Part shown: positions 16,391-25,395 of the stretch, in pieces
Layout: the number at the start of each line of letters is the position of its first letter
Position numbering within the stretch: position 1 is the first letter of the stretch
DNA from: Gaiellasilicea sp963806955
GTDB taxonomy: Bacteria; Actinomycetota; Thermoleophilia; Gaiellales; Gaiellaceae
NCBI GenBank assembly: GCA_963806955.1
Contig: CAWDZG010000001.1
Location: 496,001 to 560,000, forward strand
Length of the DNA: 64,000 bases
Reading direction: 5' to 3'
Notes under the pieces: generated by a model
Told to the model about the DNA's origin: nothing
Databases searched by the model: none
What the model saw: the letters and a program-made list of their open reading frames with translations, nothing else
Position numbers and translations under genes: made by a program

Positions 16391-17218
16391 CTACGCCGGC
16401 CGGACGGCCTTCCTCGTCGCGTCGACGTCGCGGGCGATCTGGTCGATCAACTCCTGCTCGCTCCCGAACGCCTGCTCGTCGCGGAGCCGCTGCCACAGCT
16501 CGACGACGAGCCGGCGCCCGTAGAGGTCGCCCTCGAAGTCGAGCAGGTGCGGCTCGATCCGCCGCTCCTCGCCGCCGTAGTGGGGGTTCGTCCCGATCGA
16601 GACGGCGGCCGGATGCCCGAGCGCGGCGCCGGCGTAGATCCCGTACGCCGGCACGAGCAGGGCAGGATCGACCGCCAGGTTCGCCGTCGGATAGCCGAGC
16701 GTGCCACCTCTCCGGTCGCCGGCGACGACGGTGCCGTCGAGCTCCGGCGGCCGGCCGAGCATGCGCGCCGCCTCCCCCACCTCGCCCGCGTGCAGGCGGG
16801 CGCGGATCTCGGTCGACGAGACACCTGCGAGCACCGGCACCGGGCGCACCTCGTGCCCGAGCCGCTCGAGCAGGTCGAGGTCGCCGCTGCGCCGGTGGCC
16901 GAAGCGGAACCCCTCGCCGGCGACGACGACGCTCGCGTCGGCGAGGTGCGCGACGGCGAACTGCTCCGGTGCCTGCGCCGCGAACTCGAGCGTGAACTCG
17001 AGCACCCGCGTCTCGGCGACGCCCAGCTCGGCGAGCAGCTCGAGGCGGCGCTCGAGCGTCGAGATCAGCTCGACGAGGTTGCCCCGGACGACGCTGCGCG
17101 GGTGCGGGTAGAACGTGAGCACGCGTACCGGCAGCCCCGTGTCGAGGGCAGTCTGGACCACCCGGCGATGGCCGAGGTGGACGCCGTCGAAGGTGCCGAT
17201 CGCGACCGCGATGCTCAC
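16391..17218 (-). CDS. ribF: Bifunctional riboflavin kinase/FAD synthetase
   Basis: 275 residues. The FAD synthetase half has GTFDGVHLGHRRV (nucleotidyltransferase motif) and SSTEIRARL; the riboflavin kinase half has GYPTANLAV and the C-terminal RDEQAF region. It makes FMN and then FAD. The GTG start overlaps the truB stop (GTGA), the conserved truB-ribF pair. It is slightly shorter than average (300-315) but both active motifs are present. Confidence 0.95.
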   Translation of the reverse strand: MSIAVAIGTFDGVHLGHRRVVQTALDTGLPVRVLTFYPHPRSVVRGNLVELISTLERRLELLAELGVAETRVLEFTLEFAAQAPEQFAVAHLADASVVVAGEGFRFGHRRSGDLDLLERLGHEVRPVPVLAGVSSTEIRARLHAGEVGEAARMLGRPPELDGTVVAGDRRGGTLGYPTANLAVDPALLVPAYGIYAGAALGHPAAVSIGTNPHYGGEERRIEPHLLDFEGDLYGRRLVVELWQRLRDEQAFGSEQELIDQIARDVDATRKAVRPA

Positions 17219-17871
17219 GACAGCCGCGCCAGCGCCTCTTCGGCCGGGATGATCCGCTCCTCGTCTGCCTCCGCGACGCTGAACGGGCCGATCTCGAGCC
17301 GGCGCAGCGTCGCGCAGTGGCCTCCGAGGGCCTCGGCGATCGCCCGGACGTAGGTGCCCGAGCTGACGCGCAGGTCGAGCGTGACCACGCCATCTGTATA
17401 CGCGTTGACCTCGAGCGCGTCGACGCGCGAGCGCCGCAGCGGCATCTCGACGGCAACGCCGCGGCGGTGGAGCTTGTAGGCGCGCTCACCGCCGATCTTG
17501 ACCGCGGACGCGGCCGGGATCGGCAGCTCGATCTCGCCGCGGAGGCCCGCGAGCCGGTGCTCGAGCTCGTCCTGCGACGGAGCGTCCAGCTGCTCCAGGA
17601 CCTCGCCCTCCGGGTCGCCCGTCGACGTCCGGGCCGTCAGGTCGACGTCCGTGAGATAGCGCTTGTCGAGGCCGACGAACGATCCCGCCAATTTTGTCGA
17701 CCGCCCCGAGAGCAGAAGCAACAATCCGGTCGCGAAAGGGTCGAGAGTTCCCGCGTGGCCCATCTTCGTGCCGGTGCGCGAGCGGACCCGGGCCACGATC
17801 GCGAACGAGGACGGCCCCGCCGGCTTGTCGACGAGGATGATCCCGCTCGGCTCGAGGCCCTTCGGCGGCAT
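17215..17871 (-). CDS. truB: tRNA pseudouridine-55 synthase
   Basis: 218 residues, short because the usual C-terminal PUA domain is absent. The catalytic Asp44 lies in GHAGTLDPFATG; KRYL and the SSGTYVRAIAEALG motif are typical of TruB. It makes pseudouridine 55 in the T-loop of tRNAs. The start overlaps the nrnA stop by one base (TGATG). It lies in the conserved rbfA-nrnA-truB-ribF order. Confidence 0.94.
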   Translation of the reverse strand: MPPKGLEPSGIILVDKPAGPSSFAIVARVRSRTGTKMGHAGTLDPFATGLLLLLSGRSTKLAGSFVGLDKRYLTDVDLTARTSTGDPEGEVLEQLDAPSQDELEHRLAGLRGEIELPIPAASAVKIGGERAYKLHRRGVAVEMPLRRSRVDALEVNAYTDGVVTLDLRVSSGTYVRAIAEALGGHCATLRRLEIGPFSVAEADEERIIPAEEALARLS

Positions 17872-18881
17872 CAGCCGCCCTGCGCCGCGGTGAACTCGCG
17901 GCGGAGGAAGGCGGTGATCTCGTCGATCGACTCGTCGCTCGAGAATCCGGCCGCCTGCCGGTGCCCGCCGCCGCCGGATGCGCGAGCGATCGCCGAGACG
18001 TCGAGCTCGTCGTGCGAGGCGCGCAGCGAGATCCGCCGGGCCGGGCTGCCGCCGCGTGGCGGCTCGCGGATCAGCGCAGCCATGTCGGCGCCCTCGACCG
18101 CGCGCAGGAAGTCGATGATCCCCTCCGAGTACGGCTCGACCGCCCCGACCTCGGAGAAGTCGTCGCGGAGGAGGTACGAGACGACGATGCCGCCGCCCTC
18201 GTACACCTGCGCCCGCTCGAGCGCGCGTGCGAGCAGCTTCAGCTTGGCGAACTGGACGCTCTCGTACACGTCCTGGAAGACCTTGTGGACGTCGGCGCCG
18301 GCCTCGACGAGCTCGGCCGCGAGGCGCAGCGCTTTCGGGGTCGTGTTCGCGTACTGGAACCGGCCGGTGTCGGTGACGAGAGCGACGTAGAGCGGCTCGG
18401 CCAGCTCCGGCGTCAGCTCGATTCCGAGCTCGCGGAGGACGTCGCGAAGCACCTCGCCGGTCGAGGATGCGGTCGCGTCGACGAGGTTGACGTCGCCGAA
18501 GCGCGCGTTGTCGTGGTGGTGGTCGATGTTGATCGTGAACGCGGTCTGATGGAGCACCGCGGGATCGGCGCCGAGCCGGCTCTCGTTGGCGCAGTCCACG
18601 GCCACGAGCGCCCGTTCGGCCGCGTCGTCGGGGAGCTCGCGCCGCAACTCCGCGAACGGCAGGAACCGGTACTCGCCGGGAAGCGGTGACGGTCCGGCGA
18701 GGAACATGACGCTGTCCTTGCCGAGGGCGCGCAGCGCGAGGTGCGAGGCGAGCAGGGAGCCGAGCGCGTCTCCGTCCGGATTTTCGTGCGTGGTGACGAG
18801 AAAGCGCTCGCGGGTGCGAAGCTCCTCGACGACCGCGCCGAGGTCAGCTGCCGTGGTCGTCTGGGTCTGGGGCGAGCTCAT
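17871..18881 (-). CDS. nrnA: DHH-family oligoribonuclease/pAp phosphatase
   Basis: 336 residues. The DHH domain motifs are HENPDGDALGS, AVDCAN and the signature DHHHDN; the C-terminal DHHA1 domain ends with ASGGGGHRQAAGFSS. NrnA-type enzymes degrade nanoRNAs and c-di-GMP breakdown products and dephosphorylate pAp. The start lies 38 bases inside rbfA. Two diguanylate cyclase genes occur in the window, so nanoRNA turnover may also serve c-di-GMP removal. Confidence 0.9.
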   Translation of the reverse strand: MSSPQTQTTTAADLGAVVEELRTRERFLVTTHENPDGDALGSLLASHLALRALGKDSVMFLAGPSPLPGEYRFLPFAELRRELPDDAAERALVAVDCANESRLGADPAVLHQTAFTINIDHHHDNARFGDVNLVDATASSTGEVLRDVLRELGIELTPELAEPLYVALVTDTGRFQYANTTPKALRLAAELVEAGADVHKVFQDVYESVQFAKLKLLARALERAQVYEGGGIVVSYLLRDDFSEVGAVEPYSEGIIDFLRAVEGADMAALIREPPRGGSPARRISLRASHDELDVSAIARASGGGGHRQAAGFSSDESIDEITAFLRREFTAAQGG

Positions 18882-19200
18882 CGATGAGTTTGGACATCCG
18901 CACGCCGTGCTCGACCGCGTGATCGTATTCGAACACGAGCTGCGGGGTCCGCTTCATCCGGAGCTCGCGCGAGATCCGGGCCTGGAGCACGCCGTGGGCG
19001 GCGTCGAGGCCGGTCATGCTCGAGCGCTGCTTCTTCTCGCCGCCGAGCACGCTGACGTAGACGGTCGCGTGGCGAAGGTCGGGTGACGCGTCGACGCCGG
19101 TGACCGTGACGAAGCCGATGCGCGGATCCTTCAGGTCGAGCAACCCTTCGGAAAGCACCTGCCGGAGCGATTCGTTGACCCTGCGCATACGCCCCGTCAT
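18844..19200 (-). CDS. rbfA: Ribosome-binding factor A
   Basis: 118 residues, usual size. It contains RVNESLRQVLSEGL, DPRIGFVTVTGVD and DLRHATVYVSVL, the KH-like RbfA pattern. It binds the 30S subunit and helps late 16S rRNA 5' maturation. The ATG at 19200 is chosen because the family starts with a short basic segment ahead of VNESLR. Its 3' end overlaps the start of nrnA. Confidence 0.94.
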   Translation of the reverse strand: MTGRMRRVNESLRQVLSEGLLDLKDPRIGFVTVTGVDASPDLRHATVYVSVLGGEKKQRSSMTGLDAAHGVLQARISRELRMKRTPQLVFEYDHAVEHGVRMSKLIDELAPDPDDHGS

Positions 19201-19226
19201 GCGTCTACCGTAGCGGCCTCCCCTGG

Positions 19227-19526
19227 CTAGTCGTCGAGCGTGACGAGCTGGCGGTCGACCGGTCCGAGCTCCCATTCGCGCGAGGCGAGGTAGCGCTCCG
19301 CGTCGGCGAGCAAGCGGTCGGCCTCGCCGGCCTCGCGCGTGACGACGGCGACCGTCAGCCGCGCACGCTGCCACACGTCGTGGTGATCGACCTCGGCGAC
19401 GGCCGCGCCGAAGCGGTTCCGCAACTGCTCCTTCGCCGAGCGGACGTGCATCCGCTTCTCCTTCAGCGAGTGCGCCTCCGGAAAGTGCAACTCGGCGGAG
19501 AGGATCCCGATCCAGCCGCTCGCCAT
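19227..19526 (-). CDS. ylxP: DUF503 protein (YlxP-like)
   Basis: 99 residues, the family length. ELHFPEAHSLKEKRMHVRS near the start is the DUF503 hallmark; FGAAVAEVDHHDVWQRA follows. YlxP is encoded between infB and rbfA in many Gram-positive genomes and has been linked to ribosome maturation; the activity is not proven. Here it is separated from infB by a diguanylate cyclase on the opposite strand. Confidence 0.9.
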   Translation of the reverse strand: MASGWIGILSAELHFPEAHSLKEKRMHVRSAKEQLRNRFGAAVAEVDHHDVWQRARLTVAVVTREAGEADRLLADAERYLASREWELGPVDRQLVTLDD

Positions 19527-19576
19527 GGCGGTATTGAAGCCTCAAGCTCGGTCGGTGGCCTGCCGAACAGAGACAC

Positions 19577-21165
19577 ATGCGGCACGTGGCCCTCTTTGCA
19601 ACGGTGATCGCGACCTTCACCCTCGGCACCTCGGCCGTCGTCTGGACGGCGATGACGACAGAGCGGCAGGTCGCCCGCCAGGCGTTCGCGGGCATCGAGG
19701 CGGCGGAGGAGATGCTGACCGCCGTCGTCGCGCGCGAGAGTGCGCTCCGCGGCTACGCCCAGACGCGGCGCGCGACGTTCCTCGAGCCGTACGACGACGC
19801 AGCGCAGGATCTGGCGGGCGCGACGGACCGGGCGCGCGCGTACGCGACCGGCAAGCCGAAGCATCTCGCCGAGATCGACGCACAGTCGCGGCTCGCGGAC
19901 CGCTGGGCGGGAAGCGCGAACGACGCGATCATCCGTGTTCGCAACGGCGGCAGATCGCGCTGGAGACCGCCCTCGTGCGCCGCGAGCTGATCGAGAAGTT
20001 CCGGCAGCACAACGACAGGCTGCGCCTGCTGATCGAGGAGCGCTCCGAGGCGAGCCATCGCACCGCGGTCGAGCGGGCCGTCGTCCTCGTGGCGCTGCTC
20101 GCAGTCTTCTTCACCGTGGTCGGGAGCGTGCTCACGCGCCGGCTCCGCCGCGACGAGCTCGCTCGCCAGCAGGTCGAGCGGCTCGATCACGAGAGCCAGC
20201 GCGAGTTCGCCGAGACCCTGCAGATCACCGAGAGCGAGACCGAGGCCCACGCGCTCGTGAAGCGGCACCTCGAGCGCTCGGTGCCGAACAGCGCGGTCGT
20301 CGTGCTCAACCGCAACAACAGCCAGAACCGCCTGGAGCCCGCGACGAAGCTCGGGGCCGGCTCGCCGCTCGCCGCGAAGCTCGTCGATTCGGCTCCCGGC
20401 TCGTGCCTCGCAGTGCGGCTCGGCCGGCCCTACACGCACGCTGCGGGTGAGGAGCCGCTCCTCGCCTGCGCGCTCTGCGAGCACGAGCCGCGCGCGACCT
20501 GCGTGCCGTCGCTCGTCGGGGGCGAGGTGATCGGCTCCGTGCTCGTCGGGCACCCACTTCCGCTCTCGGAGCGCGAGGAGGAGAAGATCGTGCAGTCGGT
20601 CTCCCAGGCCGCCCCCGTGCTGGCGAACCTCCGCAACCTCGCCGTCGCGGAGATCCGGGCGGCGACCGACGGCCTCACCGGCCTGCCGAACGTCCGCAGC
20701 CTGCGCGAGAGCCTCGTCCGCATGGTCGCCCAGGCGGCACGCACCGAGCTGCCGCTCGCGGCGATCCTCTGCGACCTCGACCACTTCAAGCAGATCAACG
20801 ACGTCTTCGGGCACGACCAGGGCGACGCCGCGCTGGCGGCCGCGAGTGCGGCGCTCCGAGCCGGGCTGCGCGAGGCGGACGTGGTCGGCCGCTACGGCGG
20901 TGAGGAGTTCCTGATCCTCCTCCCCGACACGCCGCTCGAGGGCGCGCTCCTGCTCGGCGAGAAGCTGCGGGCCCAGGTGGCGCTGATCGACATCCCCGGG
21001 ATCGACCGCCCGATCACCGCGAGCTTCGGCGTCGCCGCGTTCCCCACCGACGCCCCGGACGTCGACATGCTCGTGCGGATGGCCGACCGCGCGCTCTACG
21101 CGGCGAAGGCCCGGGGGCGCGACTGCGTCGTCGCGGCCGGCGGGCTGCTGGCCGAGCCGGGCTAG
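19577..21165 (+). CDS. Membrane diguanylate cyclase with GAF-like sensor (one frameshift)
   Basis: The first part (to about 19945) encodes a signal anchor and a CHASE3-like helical region; the rest continues in another frame from QIALETALVRRELIEKFRQH. A single missing base near 19945, or two extra ones, accounts for it; corrected length is about 529 residues. A second membrane helix, a HAMP-like linker, a GAF-like region with cysteines (LLACALCEH) and a GGDEF domain (YGGEEF, DLDHFKQIND) follow. It should make c-di-GMP. Its stop overlaps the infB stop on the other strand (CTAG). It interrupts the infB-ylxP order. Confidence 0.85.
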
Positions 21166-23126
21166 GTCGTCGTCGCCGGCGCGGCCGGCTCGTCGAGCGA
21201 CGTCCGCTCGACCTGACGCGTCTCGTAGGCCTCGAGCACGTCGCCTTCCTTGACGTCGTTGAAGCCGTCGAGCAGGATCCCGCACTCGAAGCCCTCTGCG
21301 ACATCGCGCGCGTCTTCCTTGAACCGCTTCAGCTGCGAGATCGTCGTGTCGTAGATCACGGTGCTGTCGCGGACGACACGGACCTGCGAGTTCCGCTTGA
21401 CGACGCCGGAGGTGACCATGCAGCCGGCGATCGTGCCGAGCCTGGAGACCTTGAAGAGCGCGCGCACCTCGGCCTCGCCCGTGATCTCCTCGGTCTGGAC
21501 GGCGGTGAGCATGCCGACGAGCGCCTGCTCGATGTCCTCGGTCAGCTGGTAGATGACGCGGTAGGTGCGGATGTCGACGCCCTCGCGCTCGGCGAGCTGC
21601 CGTGCCTCGGCGTTCGGCCGGACGTTGAAGCCGACGACGAGCGCGTTCGAGGTGGAGGCGAGCATGATGTCGCCCTCGGTGATCGGGCCGACGCCCTGGT
21701 GGATCACGTTCACGCGCACCTCGGGGTGCTCGATCTTCGCGAGCTCGGACACCGCCGCCTCGACGGAGCCGCCGACGTCGCCCTTGAGGATGAGGTTCAG
21801 ATCCTGGATCGCGCCCTCCTGCAGCTGCGAGAAGAGCGACTCGAGCGAGACGCCGCCCTTCGAGCGCTGGGCGAGCTGCTCGGTGCGAAGCCGCTGGCCG
21901 CGGCGCTGCGCGAGCTGCCGTGCCTCGCGCTCGTTCTCCACGACCCGCGCGAGCTCGCCCGCGGGCGGCGGCGCGTCGAAGCCGAGAATCTCGACCGGCG
22001 TGCCCGGACCTGCCTCCAGCACCTTCTCGCCGCGATAGTCGTGCAGGGCGCGCACCTTGCCGTGCGCGTCGCCCGCGACGATTGCGTCGCCCACCCGGAG
22101 CGTGCCGCGCTGGACGAGCATGGTCGCGACCGGACCACGACCGACGTCGAGCCGCGACTCGATGATCGGGCCGGACGCTTCGGCGTTCGGGTTCGCAGTC
22201 AGCTCGAGCTCCGCGTCCGCCACCAGCAGCACCTTCTCGAGCAGGTCCTCGAGATTCGTCTTCTGCTTCGCCGAGACGTTCGAGAACTGGACCGTGCCGC
22301 CCCAGTCCTCCGGCTGCAGCCCCTCGGCGGCGAGGTCGGACTTGACGCGGTCCGGGTTGGCGTCCGGCATGTCCATCTTGTTGACGGCGACGACGATCGG
22401 CACGTCGGCGGCGCGCGCATGGGAGATCGACTCCTTCGTCTGCGGCATCACGCTGTCGTCGGCGGCGACCACGAGCACGGCGATGTCCGTCACCTTCGCG
22501 CCGCGGGCGCGCATCGCGGTGAAGGCCTCGTGGCCGGGGGTGTCGAGGAACGTGATCTTGCGGCCGCGGATCTCGGCCTGGTAGGCGCCGATGTGCTGCG
22601 TGATCCCGCCGGCCTCGGTCTCGACGACCGCCGCCTCGCGGATCGCGTCCAGCAGCGTCGTCTTGCCGTGGTCGACGTGGCCCATGATCGTGACGACCGG
22701 CGGGCGCGGCGCGAGGTCGGCCTCGGCGTCCTCGAAGACCTCCGGCAGCTCCTCCTCGTCGGCGGCGTGCTTGATCGTGATCTCGCGGCTGAGCTCCGTC
22801 CCGATCAGCTCGACCTCCTCGTCGGAGAGCGACTGGGTGATCTGAACCATCTGGCCGAGCCCCATCATGATCTTGATGATCTGGGCCGCGGGGACGCCGA
22901 GCGCCTGCGAGAGATCGCGAACGGACACGCCGGACGGAACCGTCGCCGGACCGGTCGGCGGCGCGACCTCCTGCTTCTCGCGCTTCGGCATCGCGTCGGT
23001 GCGGCCGCGCGCCTGACGCGGGTTGGGGCGGTTCGAGCCACCCTCGATCACGACCCGGCGCTTACGGCCGGGCGCCCCCTGGCGGGGCCGGATCGGGCGG
23101 TTCGGCTTGTTCGGTCCGTCGGCCAT
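21162..23126 (-). CDS. infB: Translation initiation factor IF-2 (short form)
   Basis: 654 residues with a short basic N-terminal extension. G1 GHVDHGKTT is at 149-157, G3 DTPGHEAF and G4 NKMD follow; domain II and the C-terminal fMet-tRNA-binding domain are complete (GFECGILLDGFNDVKEGD). It places fMet-tRNA on the 30S subunit using GTP. The start is adjacent to ylxR in the rimP-nusA-ylxR-infB operon. Confidence 0.97.
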   Translation of the reverse strand: MADGPNKPNRPIRPRQGAPGRKRRVVIEGGSNRPNPRQARGRTDAMPKREKQEVAPPTGPATVPSGVSVRDLSQALGVPAAQIIKIMMGLGQMVQITQSLSDEEVELIGTELSREITIKHAADEEELPEVFEDAEADLAPRPPVVTIMGHVDHGKTTLLDAIREAAVVETEAGGITQHIGAYQAEIRGRKITFLDTPGHEAFTAMRARGAKVTDIAVLVVAADDSVMPQTKESISHARAADVPIVVAVNKMDMPDANPDRVKSDLAAEGLQPEDWGGTVQFSNVSAKQKTNLEDLLEKVLLVADAELELTANPNAEASGPIIESRLDVGRGPVATMLVQRGTLRVGDAIVAGDAHGKVRALHDYRGEKVLEAGPGTPVEILGFDAPPPAGELARVVENEREARQLAQRRGQRLRTEQLAQRSKGGVSLESLFSQLQEGAIQDLNLILKGDVGGSVEAAVSELAKIEHPEVRVNVIHQGVGPITEGDIMLASTSNALVVGFNVRPNAEARQLAEREGVDIRTYRVIYQLTEDIEQALVGMLTAVQTEEITGEAEVRALFKVSRLGTIAGCMVTSGVVKRNSQVRVVRDSTVIYDTTISQLKRFKEDARDVAEGFECGILLDGFNDVKEGDVLEAYETRQVERTSLDEPAAPATTT

Positions 23127-23368
23127 CAGCGTTCAGTGTAGAGGCGCGAGAGCGCCGGATCGACGACGAGGTTCCGCCTGAGCACGCGGTTGAAGGCTCG
23201 AGCCGCCAGCGCCCGCTCGAAGCAGGCGAGCCGACGACAGGTGTAGACGCCGCGTCCGGGCAGCGCCCGGCCGGCCGTCAGCGAGCCGTCGACGGCCGCG
23301 AAGCGGATCAGTTCCGGCTGGGGCGCTTTCCGCCCGCAGCCCGCACAGGTCCGCTCCGGCACGGTCAC
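23126..23368 (-). CDS. ylxR: YlxR family RNA-binding protein (DUF448)
   Basis: 80 residues. RTCAGCGRKAPQPELIRF and GRGVYTC are the family marks, with conserved Cys8/Cys11. It is encoded between nusA and infB as usual. YlxR homologues have been tied to RNase P regulation and RNA binding. The GTG start overlaps the nusA stop (GTGA). Confidence 0.93.
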   Translation of the reverse strand: MTVPERTCAGCGRKAPQPELIRFAAVDGSLTAGRALPGRGVYTCRRLACFERALAARAFNRVLRRNLVVDPALSRLYTER

Positions 23369-24807
23369 GCAGCGGGCTCGCCCTCCTCCGCGACGGCGAC
23401 CTCGGGCTCGGACTCGTGCACGGCCTCCGACTCCGGCTCACTGCCGGGATCGACCTCGGCCACGGGCTCGAGCGACTCGGCCTCGGCGGGCGTCGCCTCC
23501 TCCTCGACCTCGGCGGCCGGGATCTCCTCCGGCTCGGTGCCGACGAGCGCCTGGTGGGCGGGCACGCCGCAGTAGCGGGTGCCGGTCAGCGATGCGTTCG
23601 GGCAGCGCTTGCCGTTCGAGAGGATCGCGGCGCAGCGGCCTGAGTAGTCGCCGCCCTCGCCTTCGCCCTCGCCCGCACCGGCGAAGGCAGCCTCGGCCTC
23701 GGCCTGCGCGAACTCCTCGTCGGACTGGATGTCGACCTTCCACCCGGTCAGGCGCGCTGCGAGGCGGGCGTTCAGGCCCTCCTTGCCGATCGCGAGCGCC
23801 AGCTGGTCGTTCGGGACGACGACCGTCGCCTCCTTGGTCTCGTCGTCGATGTAGACCTCGCGCACGCGTGCGGGCGAGAGTGCCTTCGCGACGAAGCGGG
23901 CGGGCTCGTTGTTCCACGGGATGATGTCGATCTTCTCGCCGCGCAGCTCCGAGACGACCATGCGTACCCGGGAGCCGCGGGGCCCGACGCAGGCGCCGAC
24001 CGGGTCGACGCCCTGGGCATGCGACTCGACCGCGATCTTCGCGCGGTAGCCGGGCTCGCGGGCGACGCCGCGGATCTCGACGAGGCCGTCGGCGATCTCG
24101 GGCACCTCGAGCTCGAAGAGGGTCTTGATCAGCTCCGGGTCGCGGCGCGAGAGGATCACCTGCGGGCCCTTCGTACCGGACCGGACCTCGGTGATCACGG
24201 CCTTGATCCGGGAGCCCTGCTCGTAGCGCTCACCGTCGACCTGCTCGGAGCGCGGCAGGAGCGCCTCGACCTTGCCGAGGTCGACGAGCACGTTGTTGCG
24301 GTCTCCCGCCTGCTGGACGATGCCGGTGACGACCTCGCCCTGGCGGTCGATGTACTCCTCGTACATCATCGCGCGCTCGGCCTCGCGGATGCGCTGCTGG
24401 ATCACCTGCTTGGCGGTCATCGCGGCGATGCGCCCGAAGTCCTGCGGCGTCACGTCGGCGCGCTCGATCAGCTCCTCGGGCACCTGGTCCCAGTCGAGCT
24501 CGAGCTCGTCCTGGTTGATCAGCGTGTGCTGCTTCTCGCCGGTCTCCTCCTCGAGCGCCTCCAGCTCGTCGATCTTGGCCTCCATCGCCTCGTCGAGCAG
24601 CCGCTCCTCGAGGTCGCCGGGGATCACGATCGAATAGACGCGGAACTCCCCCTCGTCGTCGAGCTCGACGACGGCATGCCGGGAGGCGCCGGGGGTCTTC
24701 TTGTACGCGGCGAGGAGCGCGTCCTCCAGTGCCTGGACGACGGTGTTCTCCTCGATCCCCTTCTCGCGCTCGAGGCCGCGGATGTGCTCGATGATTTCCT
24801 GCGACAT
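23365..24807 (-). CDS. nusA: Transcription factor NusA with C-terminal Cys/His module
   Basis: 480 residues. N-terminal RNA polymerase-binding domain, S1 domain (GEVVTGIVQQ), KH1 (GPRGSRVRMV) and KH2 (AIGKEGLNARLAARLTGWKVDI) are intact to about residue 355. After a Gly/Glu linker comes a short module with C-x-GKRC, then TRYCGVPAHQ, a possible zinc site, and then an acidic tail of about 60 residues rich in Glu, Pro and Ala. It controls pausing, termination and antitermination. The leader of its operon contains an intrinsic terminator that NusA itself could act on. Confidence 0.95.
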   Translation of the reverse strand: MSQEIIEHIRGLEREKGIEENTVVQALEDALLAAYKKTPGASRHAVVELDDEGEFRVYSIVIPGDLEERLLDEAMEAKIDELEALEEETGEKQHTLINQDELELDWDQVPEELIERADVTPQDFGRIAAMTAKQVIQQRIREAERAMMYEEYIDRQGEVVTGIVQQAGDRNNVLVDLGKVEALLPRSEQVDGERYEQGSRIKAVITEVRSGTKGPQVILSRRDPELIKTLFELEVPEIADGLVEIRGVAREPGYRAKIAVESHAQGVDPVGACVGPRGSRVRMVVSELRGEKIDIIPWNNEPARFVAKALSPARVREVYIDDETKEATVVVPNDQLALAIGKEGLNARLAARLTGWKVDIQSDEEFAQAEAEAAFAGAGEGEGEGGDYSGRCAAILSNGKRCPNASLTGTRYCGVPAHQALVGTEPEEIPAAEVEEEATPAEAESLEPVAEVDPGSEPESEAVHESEPEVAVAEEGEPAA

Positions 24808-24815
24808 CGCTGTTC

Positions 24816-25247
24816 CTACCCTTCGTAGACCAGGTTTCCCCGGACGACCTGGTCGTACGGGATCTCGATGGTGTCGGCGCCCGAACGGACGGCGACGGAG
24901 CTCTCGCCGGCGCTGACGATCTCGCCCTTGAGGCGCTTGCGCTCCGGGGTGCGAAGCGTGACCGTGCGGCCGACGACGTTGCGAAAGTGCTCGGGCTTGC
25001 GGAGCGGGCGCTCGATCCCGGGCGAGGAGACGTCGATCGCGTACTCGCCCAGGTAGTCGCGCAGGACGTCGGTGACACGCGCGCAGAGCGCGTGGTCGAC
25101 GCCCTCGGCGTGGTCGACGAAGACGGTGAACCGCTCGGGGCTCTGCAGCTCGACCGCGAGCACCTCGACGCCCGGCAGGGCTGCCTCGACGTCCCGTCCG
25201 ACCTGCTTCGTCAGTGTCCGCTCCTTGTCGTGTGTCGACGTGCGCAT
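24816..25247 (-). CDS. rimP: Ribosome maturation factor RimP
   Basis: 143 residues. FTVFVDHAEGVDHALCARVT and YAIDVSSPGIERPL are the RimP signature, followed by the C-terminal SH3-like domain (LKGEIVSAGESSVAV). It acts in 30S assembly. It is first in rimP-nusA-ylxR-infB. The ATG at 25247 follows GAGGGGG; a terminator hairpin ends only 15 bases upstream. Confidence 0.94.
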   Translation of the reverse strand: MRTSTHDKERTLTKQVGRDVEAALPGVEVLAVELQSPERFTVFVDHAEGVDHALCARVTDVLRDYLGEYAIDVSSPGIERPLRKPEHFRNVVGRTVTLRTPERKRLKGEIVSAGESSVAVRSGADTIEIPYDQVVRGNLVYEG

Positions 25248-25261
25248 CGTGCCCCCTCAAC

Positions 25262-25286
25262 AAAAATGGGCGCAGCGCGCCCATTT
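25262..25286 (-). terminator. Intrinsic terminator in the rimP-nusA leader (likely attenuator)
   Basis: On the minus strand AAATGGGCGC (revcomp 25277-25286) pairs perfectly with GCGCCCATTT (revcomp 25264-25273), followed by a TTTTT run. It is a classical intrinsic terminator placed between a candidate promoter (25315-25323) and the rimP ribosome-binding site. Termination here would shut off the whole operon, so it is read as an attenuator, though it could also end the dtd transcript. Confidence 0.75.
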
Positions 25287-25314
25287 CGTCCAGCAGGTGA
25301 AATGTGGTGCGAGG

Positions 25315-25323
25315 ATTGTAGCA
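25315..25323 (-). promoter_or_regulatory. Extended -10 promoter for rimP-nusA-ylxR-infB
   Basis: TGCTACAAT on the minus strand is an excellent extended -10 box (TGnTAnnnT). The -35 region is weak, as is common with extended -10 promoters. It predicts a transcript start near 25308 and a leader of about 60 bases that contains the terminator hairpin. Confidence 0.6.
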
Positions 25324-25395
25324 ACGCCTGGGCGATTCGGCCTCTGCCCCGGCACTCGCGCCGTCCACGCAGGTGCCGTCGTCGGACAGCGCCTC

